Below, piece after piece: positions 26,133 to 33,284 of a stretch of 64,000 nucleotides of DNA. Within the stretch, counting starts at the first letter, position 1. Each line of letters begins with the position of its first letter. Source of the stretch: Nonomuraea sp. SBT364 (lineage in GTDB: Bacteria; Actinomycetota; Actinomycetes; Streptosporangiales; Streptosporangiaceae); the NCBI RefSeq assembly GCF_001083785.1, contig NZ_LAVL01000001.1, positions 1 to 64,000 of the forward strand, written 5' to 3'. The notes under the pieces are model-generated. The model was not told the origin of the DNA. It ran no database searches and saw only the letters and a program-made list of their open reading frames with translations. The translations under genes were made by a program, and so were the position numbers.

Positions 26133-27347
26133 ATGCCCCTTCAGATCACCGGCGCGCTAGGCGATCCCGACCTGATCAGGCTCCCCTGGGAGCTCCCCCT
26201 CGAACAGTGGCCCCAGCACCATCTCGTCGATCTTCCGCGCGGCATCTCGCGGCACGTGGTCCGCTTCGCCAGGCTCTCCGGCAAGGTGTACGCGATCAAG
26301 GAGATCAGCGAGCGTTACGCCAGGCGGGAGTACCAGCTCCTGTGGGACCTGGCCAGGCTGGACGCCCCCGCCGTGGAGCCGGTCGCCTACGTCACCGGCC
26401 GGGACGAAGGGCTCGACGCCGCGCTGATCACCCGGCACCTGCAGTTCTCGCTCCCCTACCGGGCCGTCATGTCGGGCACGCTGCGGCCCGACACGCTCAC
26501 CCGGCTGCTGGACGCGCTCGCGGTGCTGCTGGTGCGGCTGCACCTCAACGGGTTCTTCTGGGGCGACTGCTCGCTGTCGAACACGCTGTTCCGCCGGGAC
26601 GCGGGGGCGTTCGCCGCCTACCTGGTCGACGCGGAGACCGGCGAGATGCACCCGATGATCAGCGAGGGGCAGCGGCTCGGCGACATCGACGCCGCGCACA
26701 CGAACATCTTCGGCGAGATGCTCGACCTGGAGGCCGGCGGGCTGCTGCACCCCTCGATCGACCCGATGCAGACCGCCGAGGACGTGGTCAACCGCTACCA
26801 CCGGCTGTGGGCGGAGATCACCCAGGACGAGATCATCGAGGAGGTCGACTGGCACCGGGTCGAGCAGCGCATCCGGCGGCTCAACCTGCTCGGCTTCGAC
26901 GTGGCCGAGATGATGGTGCGGCGCAAGGTCGGCACCGGGCGGCTCATCGTCCGGCCCAAGGTCGTCGACGCCGGCCACCACCAGCGGCGGCTGCTCCGGC
27001 TGACCGGCCTGGACGCCGAGGAGAACCAGGCGCGGCGGCTGCTCAACGACCTCGACGGGTTCCGGGTGGCCAAGGGGCTGCGCCACGAGGACGAGGCCAT
27101 CGTCGCGCACCGGTGGCTGGCCGAGGTGTTCCAGCCCACGCTCGCGGCCATCCCCGCCGACCTGCGCGGCAAGCTGGAGACCGCCCAGCTCTTCCACGAG
27201 ATCCTGGACCACCGGTGGTACCTGTCGGAGTCGGCCGGGGGCGACGTCGGGCTGGCGGCGGCGGCCAAGTCGTACGTGGACAAGGTGCTGGTGTTCAAGC
27301 CGGACGAGAAGGCGCTCCTGCCGGACGAGCCGCCGGAGGTGAACTGA
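26133..27347 (+). CDS. DUF4032 protein with kinase-like fold
   Basis: 404 residues. The N-terminal half resembles the LPS-kinase/Rio-type protein kinase fold: KVYAIKEISERYARREY (ATP-binding lysine and glutamate), HLNGFFWGDCSLSNTLFR (catalytic-loop-like with the aspartate) and AYLVDAETGE (DFG-like). The C-terminal half (RKVGTGRLIVRPKV, LTGLDAEENQARRLLNDLDGFR) is the DUF4032 domain. Widespread in actinobacteria; substrate unknown. The ATG at 26133 begins at the conserved N-terminus. Confidence 0.88.
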   Translation: MPLQITGALGDPDLIRLPWELPLEQWPQHHLVDLPRGISRHVVRFARLSGKVYAIKEISERYARREYQLLWDLARLDAPAVEPVAYVTGRDEGLDAALITRHLQFSLPYRAVMSGTLRPDTLTRLLDALAVLLVRLHLNGFFWGDCSLSNTLFRRDAGAFAAYLVDAETGEMHPMISEGQRLGDIDAAHTNIFGEMLDLEAGGLLHPSIDPMQTAEDVVNRYHRLWAEITQDEIIEEVDWHRVEQRIRRLNLLGFDVAEMMVRRKVGTGRLIVRPKVVDAGHHQRRLLRLTGLDAEENQARRLLNDLDGFRVAKGLRHEDEAIVAHRWLAEVFQPTLAAIPADLRGKLETAQLFHEILDHRWYLSESAGGDVGLAAAAKSYVDKVLVFKPDEKALLPDEPPEVN

Positions 27348-27381
27348 CGGGACGGCGACGGCCGGCGGGCAGGAGCCACCG

Positions 27382-28233
27382 TCAGGACCGGGACGTGGTG
27401 AGCCGCGTCACGGCGGCGACGATCTCGGGCCACAGCGGGCGGGGAAGGTCGTGCCCCATGCCGGGGAACGTCAGCAGTTCCGCCCCGGGGACGGCCGCCG
27501 CCGTGGCGCGGCCGCCCTCGACGGGCACGAGCGGGTCGTCCTCGCCGTGCACGACCAGCGTGGGCACCTTGACGCCCGCCAGCCCTTCGGCGCGGTCGCC
27601 GGAAGCCATGATGGCGGCGAGCTGACGGGCGGTGCCCGGCGGGTCGAAGCAGCGGTCGAAGGCCAGGCCGGCCAGCCGCTGGACGCGCTCGCGGTCCATC
27701 TCGAAGCCGGGCGAGCCGATCACGGACCAGGTCTTGAGCGCCTGTTCCAGGACCGCCTCCCGGTCGGCCGGCGGCGCGCCGAACAGCACCGCGCCCGCGG
27801 CCTCGCTCGGCGGCGCGACCGCGGGGCCGGTGGTGGACATGATCGAGGTCAGGGTGAGCACCCGTTCCGGGTGGCGGATCGCCAGCGTCTGGGCGATCAT
27901 GCCGCCCATCGACGCGCCCATCACGTGCGCGGCGGGCCAGCCGAGCGCGTCCATGAGCCCGGCGGCGTCGTCGGCCATGTCGTTCAGCAGGTACGGCGCG
28001 GTCCCGCGGAAGTCGGGCACGCCGGCCTCGTGGAAGTGCGTGGACAGGCCCGCGTCCCGGTTGTCGAACCTGACGACGTGATGCCCCTGGTCGGCCAGGG
28101 CCGTGCAGAGGTCGTCGTCCCAGTGAATGAGCTGGGCGCCCAGCCCCATGATGAGCAGGAGCGGGCGCCCGTCGGGTGAGCCGAAGCTCTCGTAGGCGAG
28201 GTCGATGCCGTTCGCCGAGGCAAGGGTGGTCAC
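27382..28233 (-). CDS. Alpha/beta hydrolase
   Basis: 283 residues with a full triad: nucleophile elbow GASMGG, aspartate in VHGEDDPLVP and histidine in PGMGHDLP. HVVRFDNRDAGLSTHF is typical of the esterase/proline-iminopeptidase-like subgroup common in actinobacteria. Substrate unknown. GTG start. An inverted repeat lies 9 bp upstream of the start codon. Confidence 0.92.
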   Translation of the reverse strand: MTTLASANGIDLAYESFGSPDGRPLLLIMGLGAQLIHWDDDLCTALADQGHHVVRFDNRDAGLSTHFHEAGVPDFRGTAPYLLNDMADDAAGLMDALGWPAAHVMGASMGGMIAQTLAIRHPERVLTLTSIMSTTGPAVAPPSEAAGAVLFGAPPADREAVLEQALKTWSVIGSPGFEMDRERVQRLAGLAFDRCFDPPGTARQLAAIMASGDRAEGLAGVKVPTLVVHGEDDPLVPVEGGRATAAAVPGAELLTFPGMGHDLPRPLWPEIVAAVTRLTTSRS

Positions 28234-28241
28234 GGATACTA

Positions 28242-28258
28242 GAATTACCTTCTAATTC
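28242..28258. promoter_or_regulatory. Inverted repeat upstream of the alpha/beta hydrolase gene
   Basis: GAATTA-ccttc-TAATTC, perfect 6-bp arms, AT-rich against the local background. Either an operator or part of the promoter. Confidence 0.45.
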
Positions 28259-28305
28259 CCGCCACGTAAAGCAGGCCCGGCGGGCTCAGCCCGCCTCAGC
28301 CGGGA

Positions 28306-29100
28306 TCAGCGGCCCAGGAGCTTGCGCAGGCGGTCGCGGCCGAGCACCACGCCGCCGCCGGCCAGGGCGAGGCCGCCGGCCAGCACGGCGCCGCCGACGC
28401 CGCTCGACTCCTCGCCGGAAGCCGCGGCGGCCGGCTTGGTGCCGCCGCCCGCGGGACGCTCGCTCGCCGCGACGGCGGCGGGCGCGGCGGCGCCGCCACT
28501 GCCGGGAGCCTCGACCTCGGGCTTCTTCTCGGTCTTCTTCTCCGCCAGGATGGTCGGCGGCTTGGCCGGGTTGCGGTCCACGCGGGACCAGGCACCGGTC
28601 GAGAAGGCCACGGGGTGGTTCTTCTTGCCCACGCCGTCGCCCCACTTGGTGATGACGTACTGGATGTCGATGTGGCCCTTGCCGCCGTTGCCGTCGACCA
28701 TCAGCGTGCCGGAGTTGAACTTCCCTCCGGTCAGCTCGGCGAACGTCTTGGCGTCCAGGTCGAGCATGACGCCGTTGTTGGACGGGTTGCCGGGGCCGCG
28801 GTCACCCACGAAGAAGGGCATCTTCTTGCCCTTGTAGACGACGTAACCCTCGGTCATCAGCGGCCAGCTCGGGCTGGCGGCCAGGCCCTTCTGCATGGGC
28901 TTGCCACTGGCGGGCAGACCGGTGTCACCGGCGCGGCCGGAGGAGTCGTCCCAGAAGTAGGAGGCCGTGGTCGAGCCCTTCAGCAGCGCCTTCTGGCCCT
29001 CGTCGACGTCGGCGTGAGCGGCGCCGGCCCCGAAGGCCAGGGCGCCGGCGGCGGTGGCGGTGAGCACGGCGAAGGAACGCATGCGAATACGAGCAGACAT
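28306..29100 (-). CDS. Secreted 3D/RlpA-like barrel protein under c-di-AMP riboswitch
   Basis: 264 residues. A signal peptide ends at GAAHA. The mature domain (about 40-165: ASYFWDDSSGRAG, FFVGDRGPGNP, GVMLDLDAKTFAELTGG) resembles the double-psi beta-barrel of 3D/RlpA-type cell-wall enzymes, with aspartates in GDRGP and LDLD. An Ala/Gly-rich linker leads to a C-terminal transmembrane segment and basic tail (RDRLRKLLGR) without an LPXTG motif. Riboswitch control and domain type both suggest a cell-wall role; enzymatic activity is inferred only. Confidence 0.75.
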   Translation of the reverse strand: MSARIRMRSFAVLTATAAGALAFGAGAAHADVDEGQKALLKGSTTASYFWDDSSGRAGDTGLPASGKPMQKGLAASPSWPLMTEGYVVYKGKKMPFFVGDRGPGNPSNNGVMLDLDAKTFAELTGGKFNSGTLMVDGNGGKGHIDIQYVITKWGDGVGKKNHPVAFSTGAWSRVDRNPAKPPTILAEKKTEKKPEVEAPGSGGAAAPAAVAASERPAGGGTKPAAAASGEESSGVGGAVLAGGLALAGGGVVLGRDRLRKLLGR

Positions 29101-29269
29101 GAAAAAGTAAAGTCCTCTGTTAGGCAATGGGGAATAGCGCTCACTCAGAAGGGCGTAGCCGGGCAGAACGCCAAACGGTCGCTACGCGGAGCGCGAGAAG
29201 TTTCGGGGATTGCCGCTCAGTGGGCGCTGGCTGGGGGTACGACGCAGCGGTACTTCACAGGTAGAGTGT

Positions 29270-29439
29270 CCTCTCCATCTCGCCTACCGGGTTAGCTGAC
29301 GGGTTCGGGCGTGGAGATGCCCTACCGGCCGCGAGGGCCGGATTCACCCCAGAAGTTGGGTCCCCGGTTCCCGTGAGGGATTCGGCGCCAGGCGGCCGCC
29401 TCTTCCTGATGAAGGGCCAGGTCACCGCCTGGTAACGCC
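29270..29439 (-). ncRNA. c-di-AMP riboswitch (ydaO-yuaA class)
   Basis: Read on the minus strand, the leader shows the class hallmarks in order: GCCGAATCCC, GGGAACC, CTTCTGGGGTGAATCC, GTAGGGCATCTCC, GCCCGAACCCGTCAGCTAAC and GGTAGGCG. CGCCT near the 5' end can pair with AGGCG at the 3' end as P1. It precedes a secreted barrel-protein gene by about 170 nt. In actinobacteria this class governs cell-wall hydrolases, normally switching them off when c-di-AMP is high. The expression platform could not be resolved by eye. Confidence 0.9.
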
Positions 29440-29445
29440 ACCCAA

Positions 29446-29451
29446 TGTATA
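29446..29451 (-). promoter_or_regulatory. Probable -10 element of the riboswitch leader
   Basis: TATACA on the minus strand, about 16 nt downstream of a weak TTTGCG -35-like hexamer. It would start transcription near 29439, just ahead of the riboswitch. Confidence 0.45.
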
Positions 29452-29512
29452 TGCCAAACCGGACAAACGCAAAGCTAAGCCCATGAATCGGGCGAAGATC
29501 TACCTAAGAGGG

Positions 29513-29549
29513 TCAAGAAAAGGGGGGCACGGCATTGCCGTACCCCCCT
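29513..29549 (-). terminator. Rho-independent terminator of the DUF5302 gene
   Basis: A stem with 12 of 13 pairs (29521-29533 with 29537-29549, 3-nt loop) followed on the minus strand by TTTTCTT. It separates the DUF5302 gene from the riboswitch promoter. Confidence 0.88.
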
Positions 29550-29563
29550 GAAACGCCCGGATC

Positions 29564-29764
29564 TCAGCCGCCGCTCTTGCGCCTGAAAGATCGCTTGCTG
29601 GCAGCCGGCCCGTGTGCCCCGTGAATCTTGGCGGCGTCGGCGCCCCTGCCACCAGCGCCCGTGTCCGCGTGCTGGTTGCGCTTGCGCTCCAGCGCCTCGC
29701 GGAACTTGCGCTTCATCTCGTCCTCGGGAGTCTCGCTGACTTCCGGCTCCGGTGTTTCCGCCAT
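29564..29764 (-). CDS. DUF5302 small protein
   Basis: 66 residues, highly charged (DEMKRKFREALERKRNQHAD), ending with the conserved KIHGAHGPAASKRSFRRKSGG-like tail of DUF5302, a small soluble protein family frequent in actinobacteria. AGGAGG 8 nt upstream sets the ATG. Function unknown; the basic tail could bind nucleic acid. Confidence 0.88.
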   Translation of the reverse strand: MAETPEPEVSETPEDEMKRKFREALERKRNQHADTGAGGRGADAAKIHGAHGPAASKRSFRRKSGG

Positions 29765-29859
29765 GGAGGACCTCCTGGTGTTGAGGGACGTACACAGCTT
29801 CGCACGACGGCCCACACAGCGCGAAACCGGGACGCCGGGCCGGAGGTTAGGGTGAGGCT

Positions 29860-30303
29860 GTGCGCGCACGTGATCTCGTCAGCGACTTCCCCACCGTGAC
29901 GCTCGACACCCGTACGGCCGAGGCCGCCCGGCTGCTCGCCGAGCACGGCCTGCCCGGACTCATCGTGGTCGACGGCGAGGGCCGGCCGTGCACGATCCTG
30001 CCGGGCACGCAGGTGCTGCGGCTGGCCGTCCCCCGCTACTGCCTGGACGACCCGGCCCTGGCCAGGGTCGTCGACGAGCAGCACGCCGACCTGTTCATGC
30101 GCGAGCTCGGCGACCGCACGGTCCGCCAGAGCCTGCCCGAGCAGCCGCGTGAGCTGCCCATCGCCGACGGCGACGCCACGCTGCTGGAGCTGGCCTCGCT
30201 CATGGCCCGCACGCACAGCCCGCTGGTGGCCGTGGTCGAGGACGGCACGCTGCTCGGCGGCGTCACCCTCCAGGCGCTCGTGGGCCACTCACTGCCACAT
30301 TAG
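29860..30303 (+). CDS. CBS-domain protein
   Basis: 147 residues made of a tandem CBS pair (first about 1-60: LVSDFPTVTLDTRTAEAARLLAEHGLPGLIVVD; second about 90-145: LLELASLMARTHSPLVAVVEDGTLLGGVTLQALV). Such stand-alone modules bind adenosyl ligands and act as regulators. GTG start. Forty-three bp separate it from the MreB-like gene, so the two may share a transcript. Confidence 0.88.
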   Translation: MRARDLVSDFPTVTLDTRTAEAARLLAEHGLPGLIVVDGEGRPCTILPGTQVLRLAVPRYCLDDPALARVVDEQHADLFMRELGDRTVRQSLPEQPRELPIADGDATLLELASLMARTHSPLVAVVEDGTLLGGVTLQALVGHSLPH

Positions 30304-30346
30304 GTTCTTGGTGTTGCCTTGACCTGATCACGGGCAGATTCCGGAC

Positions 30347-31306
30347 ATGGAGCGCCCGCTCGGCCGGGATCTCGCGGTCGACCTCGGTACGGCCAGCACG
30401 CAGATTCATGCGCGTGGCCGGGGCATCGTGCTCAACGAGCCCTCGGCCGTCGCCCGCGATCCGGAGACGGGCCGGGCCGTCAGGTTCGGCACCCAGGCCC
30501 TGGAAGGCGGCGGCACCTGCTGGCCGGTGCGCGCGGGCATGCCGGGCGACCTGGAGCTGGCCCGGCTGCTCGTCCGGCACTTCGTGCGCAGGGTCCACCG
30601 GTTCACCAGGCCGCGCCTGGTCATGGCGCTCCCCGACGGCTGCTCACCGGTCGTCGCGCGGACGCTGAGCGACCTGGCGTACGAGGCGGACGCGCGCGGG
30701 GTGGTGCTCGTGCCGCACGCGCTGGCTGTGGCGCTCGGGGCGGGGGTGACGCTGGACGAGCCCGCGGGCACCATGGTCGTCGACATCGGCCCCGGCCTGA
30801 CCAGGATCGCCGTCCTGGCCGGCGGCGAGGTGGTGGCGGCCACGTCCACCGGCGTGGGCGGCGACGACATGAACCGGGCCATCGCCCGCCTGATCGAGCG
30901 CGAGCACGGGCTGCTGATCGGCGGGCGCGAGGCCGAGGCGGTCAAGCGCCACGCGGGCACCGCGTGGAAACCGCTGGACCGGCAGGTCCTCGTACACGGC
31001 CGGGACCCGGAGACCGGGCGCGAGCGCGTGGTCCCGATCGCGGTGCACGAGCTCTACGAGGCGACCAGGCAGCCGGTCGACGCGATCGTCCGGGCCGCCG
31101 TACGCGCCGTGGCGCACTGCCCGGCGGAACTGGCGGCGGACCTCGGCGAACGCGGCGCCACGCTCGCGGGCGGCGGCTCGCTGCTGCGCGGGCTCGGCAG
31201 ACGGCTGAGCACCGCCATGGGCATCCCGGTCCGGCGGGCCGAGCAGCCCGTGGAAACGGTGGCCCTGGGCCTCGCCCGATATGTCGATCGCCGACTATTG
31301 CCATAA
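30347..31306 (+). CDS. MreB-like actin-fold protein
   Basis: 319 residues with actin/Hsp70 nucleotide motifs: phosphate 1 DLGTASTQIHARGRG, phosphate 2 VVDIGPGLTRIAVL and adenosine AGGGSLLRGLG; VGGDDMNRAIARLIEREHGL is MreB-like. It is slightly shorter than canonical MreB (about 340) and isolated from mreCD, so it is probably a paralogue. Filamentous actinomycetes have several MreB-like proteins acting in sporulation wall synthesis; that role is inferred. Confidence 0.85.
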   Translation: MERPLGRDLAVDLGTASTQIHARGRGIVLNEPSAVARDPETGRAVRFGTQALEGGGTCWPVRAGMPGDLELARLLVRHFVRRVHRFTRPRLVMALPDGCSPVVARTLSDLAYEADARGVVLVPHALAVALGAGVTLDEPAGTMVVDIGPGLTRIAVLAGGEVVAATSTGVGGDDMNRAIARLIEREHGLLIGGREAEAVKRHAGTAWKPLDRQVLVHGRDPETGRERVVPIAVHELYEATRQPVDAIVRAAVRAVAHCPAELAADLGERGATLAGGGSLLRGLGRRLSTAMGIPVRRAEQPVETVALGLARYVDRRLLP

Positions 31307-31366
31307 AGATCCATAAATCCCCAGAAACTCGTACGATTCGCATAGGCCAAGCGAAGAGGCGAGGAC

Positions 31367-32185
31367 ATGTCAGCGGATGACTTTGCTCAGCAAATCAACC
31401 CGAACGTGCCGAGCGTGGCCAGGATGTACGACTATTACCTGGGCGGCAAGGACAATTTCCCCGCCGATCGCGAGGCCGCCGAGCGGATTGTCAGGCTGGC
31501 CCGCGAATCGGGATCGGACATCCGCGAGGTCGCCCGGGCCAACCGCGGCTTCCTGATCCGGGGCGTGCGGCATCTGGCCGAGGCGGGCGTGCGGCAGTTC
31601 CTCGACATCGGTACCGGACTGCCGACCCAGGACAACGTCCACCAGGTGGTGCAGCGGGTGACGCCCGAAGCCAAAGTGGTCTATGTGGACAACGACCCCA
31701 TCGTGCTGTCCCACGCGCGGGCGTTGCTGGCCGACAACCCGGGCACCGTGATCGTGGCCGGCGACCTGCGCGAGCCCGGCTACGTCCTGAAGGAGGCGGC
31801 CGGCCATCTGGACTTCTCCCGGCCGGTCGCCGTGGTGGTCGCGGCGGTGCTCCACTTCGTGCAGGACGACGCCGAGGCCGAGCGGATCGTGCGGGCCCTG
31901 CGCGGCCCGCTGGTCCCCGGCAGCCACCTGATGATCTCGCACGCCTACATCGAGCCTGGCCAGGGCGAGGCGGACCGGGCGGACGAGGTGCGCGGCGTCT
32001 ACCGGCGCAGCACGTCGGGCGCCCTCGCCTGGCGCGACCGCGAGACCGTCCGCGCCTACTTCGACGGCCTCGACCTGCTCGACCCGGGCGTGGTGCCGGC
32101 CCAGCGGTGGCGCGACGACGACCCCGGCGACTGGCCCGGCCTGGCCAAGGGCGGCGTCCTGGCGGGCATCGCCCGCGTGCCGTGA
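31367..32185 (+). CDS. SAM-dependent methyltransferase (Methyltransf_19 / DUF574)
   Basis: 272 residues. The conserved N-terminus (NVPSVARMYDYYLGGKDNFPADREAAE), SAM loop (FLDIGTGLPTQDNVHQV), YVDNDPIV and C-terminal GGVLAGIAR define the DUF574 family, which is highly expanded in filamentous actinomycetes. Members are often beside DUF397/XRE pairs, absent here. Substrate unknown. GCGAAGAGGCGAGG serves as ribosome site. Confidence 0.95.
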   Translation: MSADDFAQQINPNVPSVARMYDYYLGGKDNFPADREAAERIVRLARESGSDIREVARANRGFLIRGVRHLAEAGVRQFLDIGTGLPTQDNVHQVVQRVTPEAKVVYVDNDPIVLSHARALLADNPGTVIVAGDLREPGYVLKEAAGHLDFSRPVAVVVAAVLHFVQDDAEAERIVRALRGPLVPGSHLMISHAYIEPGQGEADRADEVRGVYRRSTSGALAWRDRETVRAYFDGLDLLDPGVVPAQRWRDDDPGDWPGLAKGGVLAGIARVP

Positions 32186-32199
32186 GGTTCCGTCGCGGC

Positions 32200-32343
32200 T
32201 CAAGTCCTCCGACAGTTCGTGGGCCGGCCTCTGCCGCCCTGCTGCTCAACCGCCCCCTTCGCTCCCGACTCGCGCACGTTGGGCGCCGTGAGCCCGAGCT
32301 CTTTCGCGGGGATGCCGGTGGCCAGGGCCTCGAACCCGGTCAC
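32200..32343 (-). CDS. Possible 47-aa protein coupled to the NurA-like gene
   Basis: A GTG start overlaps the stop of the NurA-like gene in the sequence GTGA, the same coupling seen within the operon. The first 32 residues look protein-like (TGFEALATGIPAKELGLTAP); the rest is low-complexity. The opening VTGFE.LA resembles, from memory, a short sequence that recurs in actinobacterial genomes as small hypothetical proteins. It could equally be non-coding. No ribosome site is seen apart from the coupling. Confidence 0.3.
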   Translation of the reverse strand: MTGFEALATGIPAKELGLTAPNVRESGAKGAVEQQGGRGRPTNCRRT

Positions 32344-33284
32344 CCCTGCGACGCCGTCCGCAGCGCCCGGTACAGCAGGCGCGGGTCGCCCAGGTGGTGG
32401 CGGAGCAGCTTCTCCAGGCCGCCGATCGGGACGAGGTTCTGCGGGGCGCGTGGATCCTTGTAGTCGACGCCCGCCAGCGGGGGCAGCGCCAGCGTCAGCT
32501 CGTCCGCCAGCCGGACCACCTGGGCGGGCTCCAGCTCGGCGCTCGCCTCGCAGCGCGCGATGCCCGCCCACGGGGTCGACGACCGTACGGGCAGCCGGAC
32601 GTACCAGGCGTGCCGCCGCCAGCTCGTGCCCATGAGGAACACCGGCGTGCGCTCCCCCGGCGCGAGCGCCGAGACGACCGCCGACTGCGGCGGCGGCAGG
32701 TAGGCGGTGTGGTGGGTCTTGATGTAGCCGACCGTGTTCGGCAGGTGGGTGCGGCCGCGCAGCGGGCCGTCCACCAGCAGCAGGTCGCCCGTCGTGGCGC
32801 GGTGCCTGACGGCCAGGTCCACCTCCAGCTGGGTGACCTGCCGCTGGAGCGCCAGGGACAGCTCCTCCATGCTGGAGTCGGCGGCCCGGCCCGGCCGGTA
32901 GGTGGCGTGCGTGGTCTTGACCTCCGGCGCGTACGGTGACGCGCTGATCAGCGAACGGGCGACCTCGATCTCCGCCAGATCGGCGCCGCCCGGCCCGCAG
33001 CGGACGATGCCCGCCGCGAAGGAGGCGGCGATGCCGGGCAGCGGCATGGGCGAGTCGGCGTCGGCCACCCAGACGCGCGCGTCGATGCGGCGCACGCCGT
33101 CGGCGACCAGCAGCGTTTCAGGGGGGTCCACGCCGGGGCCCGGCCGGACCGGCTTCCAGTCGGCGGCCGGGCGTTCGACGTCCAGGATCAGCTCGGCGCT
33201 GGTGGCGCCCAGCTCGGACAGCGCCTCGGCGGCCAGCGCGGCGGCGTAGCCCGGGTCCCACGGGTCGACGGTGAAGCCGGTCAC
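32340..33284 (-). CDS. NurA-like nuclease
   Basis: 314 residues with the NurA pattern: motif I LLVADGVRRIDARV (D62), LLLVDGPLRG (D172) followed by VGYIKTHHTAYLPPP, and C-terminal VDYKDPRAPQNLVPIGGLE (D277). In archaea NurA is an RNase H-fold 5'-3' nuclease that works with the HerA translocase in DNA-end resection. Here the GTG start overlaps the sbcC stop by 4 nt, and a HerA-like gene heads the operon, which strongly supports the assignment despite low overall similarity. Confidence 0.75.
   Translation of the reverse strand: MTGFTVDPWDPGYAAALAAEALSELGATSAELILDVERPAADWKPVRPGPGVDPPETLLVADGVRRIDARVWVADADSPMPLPGIAASFAAGIVRCGPGGADLAEIEVARSLISASPYAPEVKTTHATYRPGRAADSSMEELSLALQRQVTQLEVDLAVRHRATTGDLLLVDGPLRGRTHLPNTVGYIKTHHTAYLPPPQSAVVSALAPGERTPVFLMGTSWRRHAWYVRLPVRSSTPWAGIARCEASAELEPAQVVRLADELTLALPPLAGVDYKDPRAPQNLVPIGGLEKLLRHHLGDPRLLYRALRTASQG

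Noticed and set aside
32300-32340. A degenerate tRNA suggested by GGGTTCGAGGCCC
   Set aside because: Only a T-arm-like loop is visible; no acceptor or anticodon stems could be drawn.
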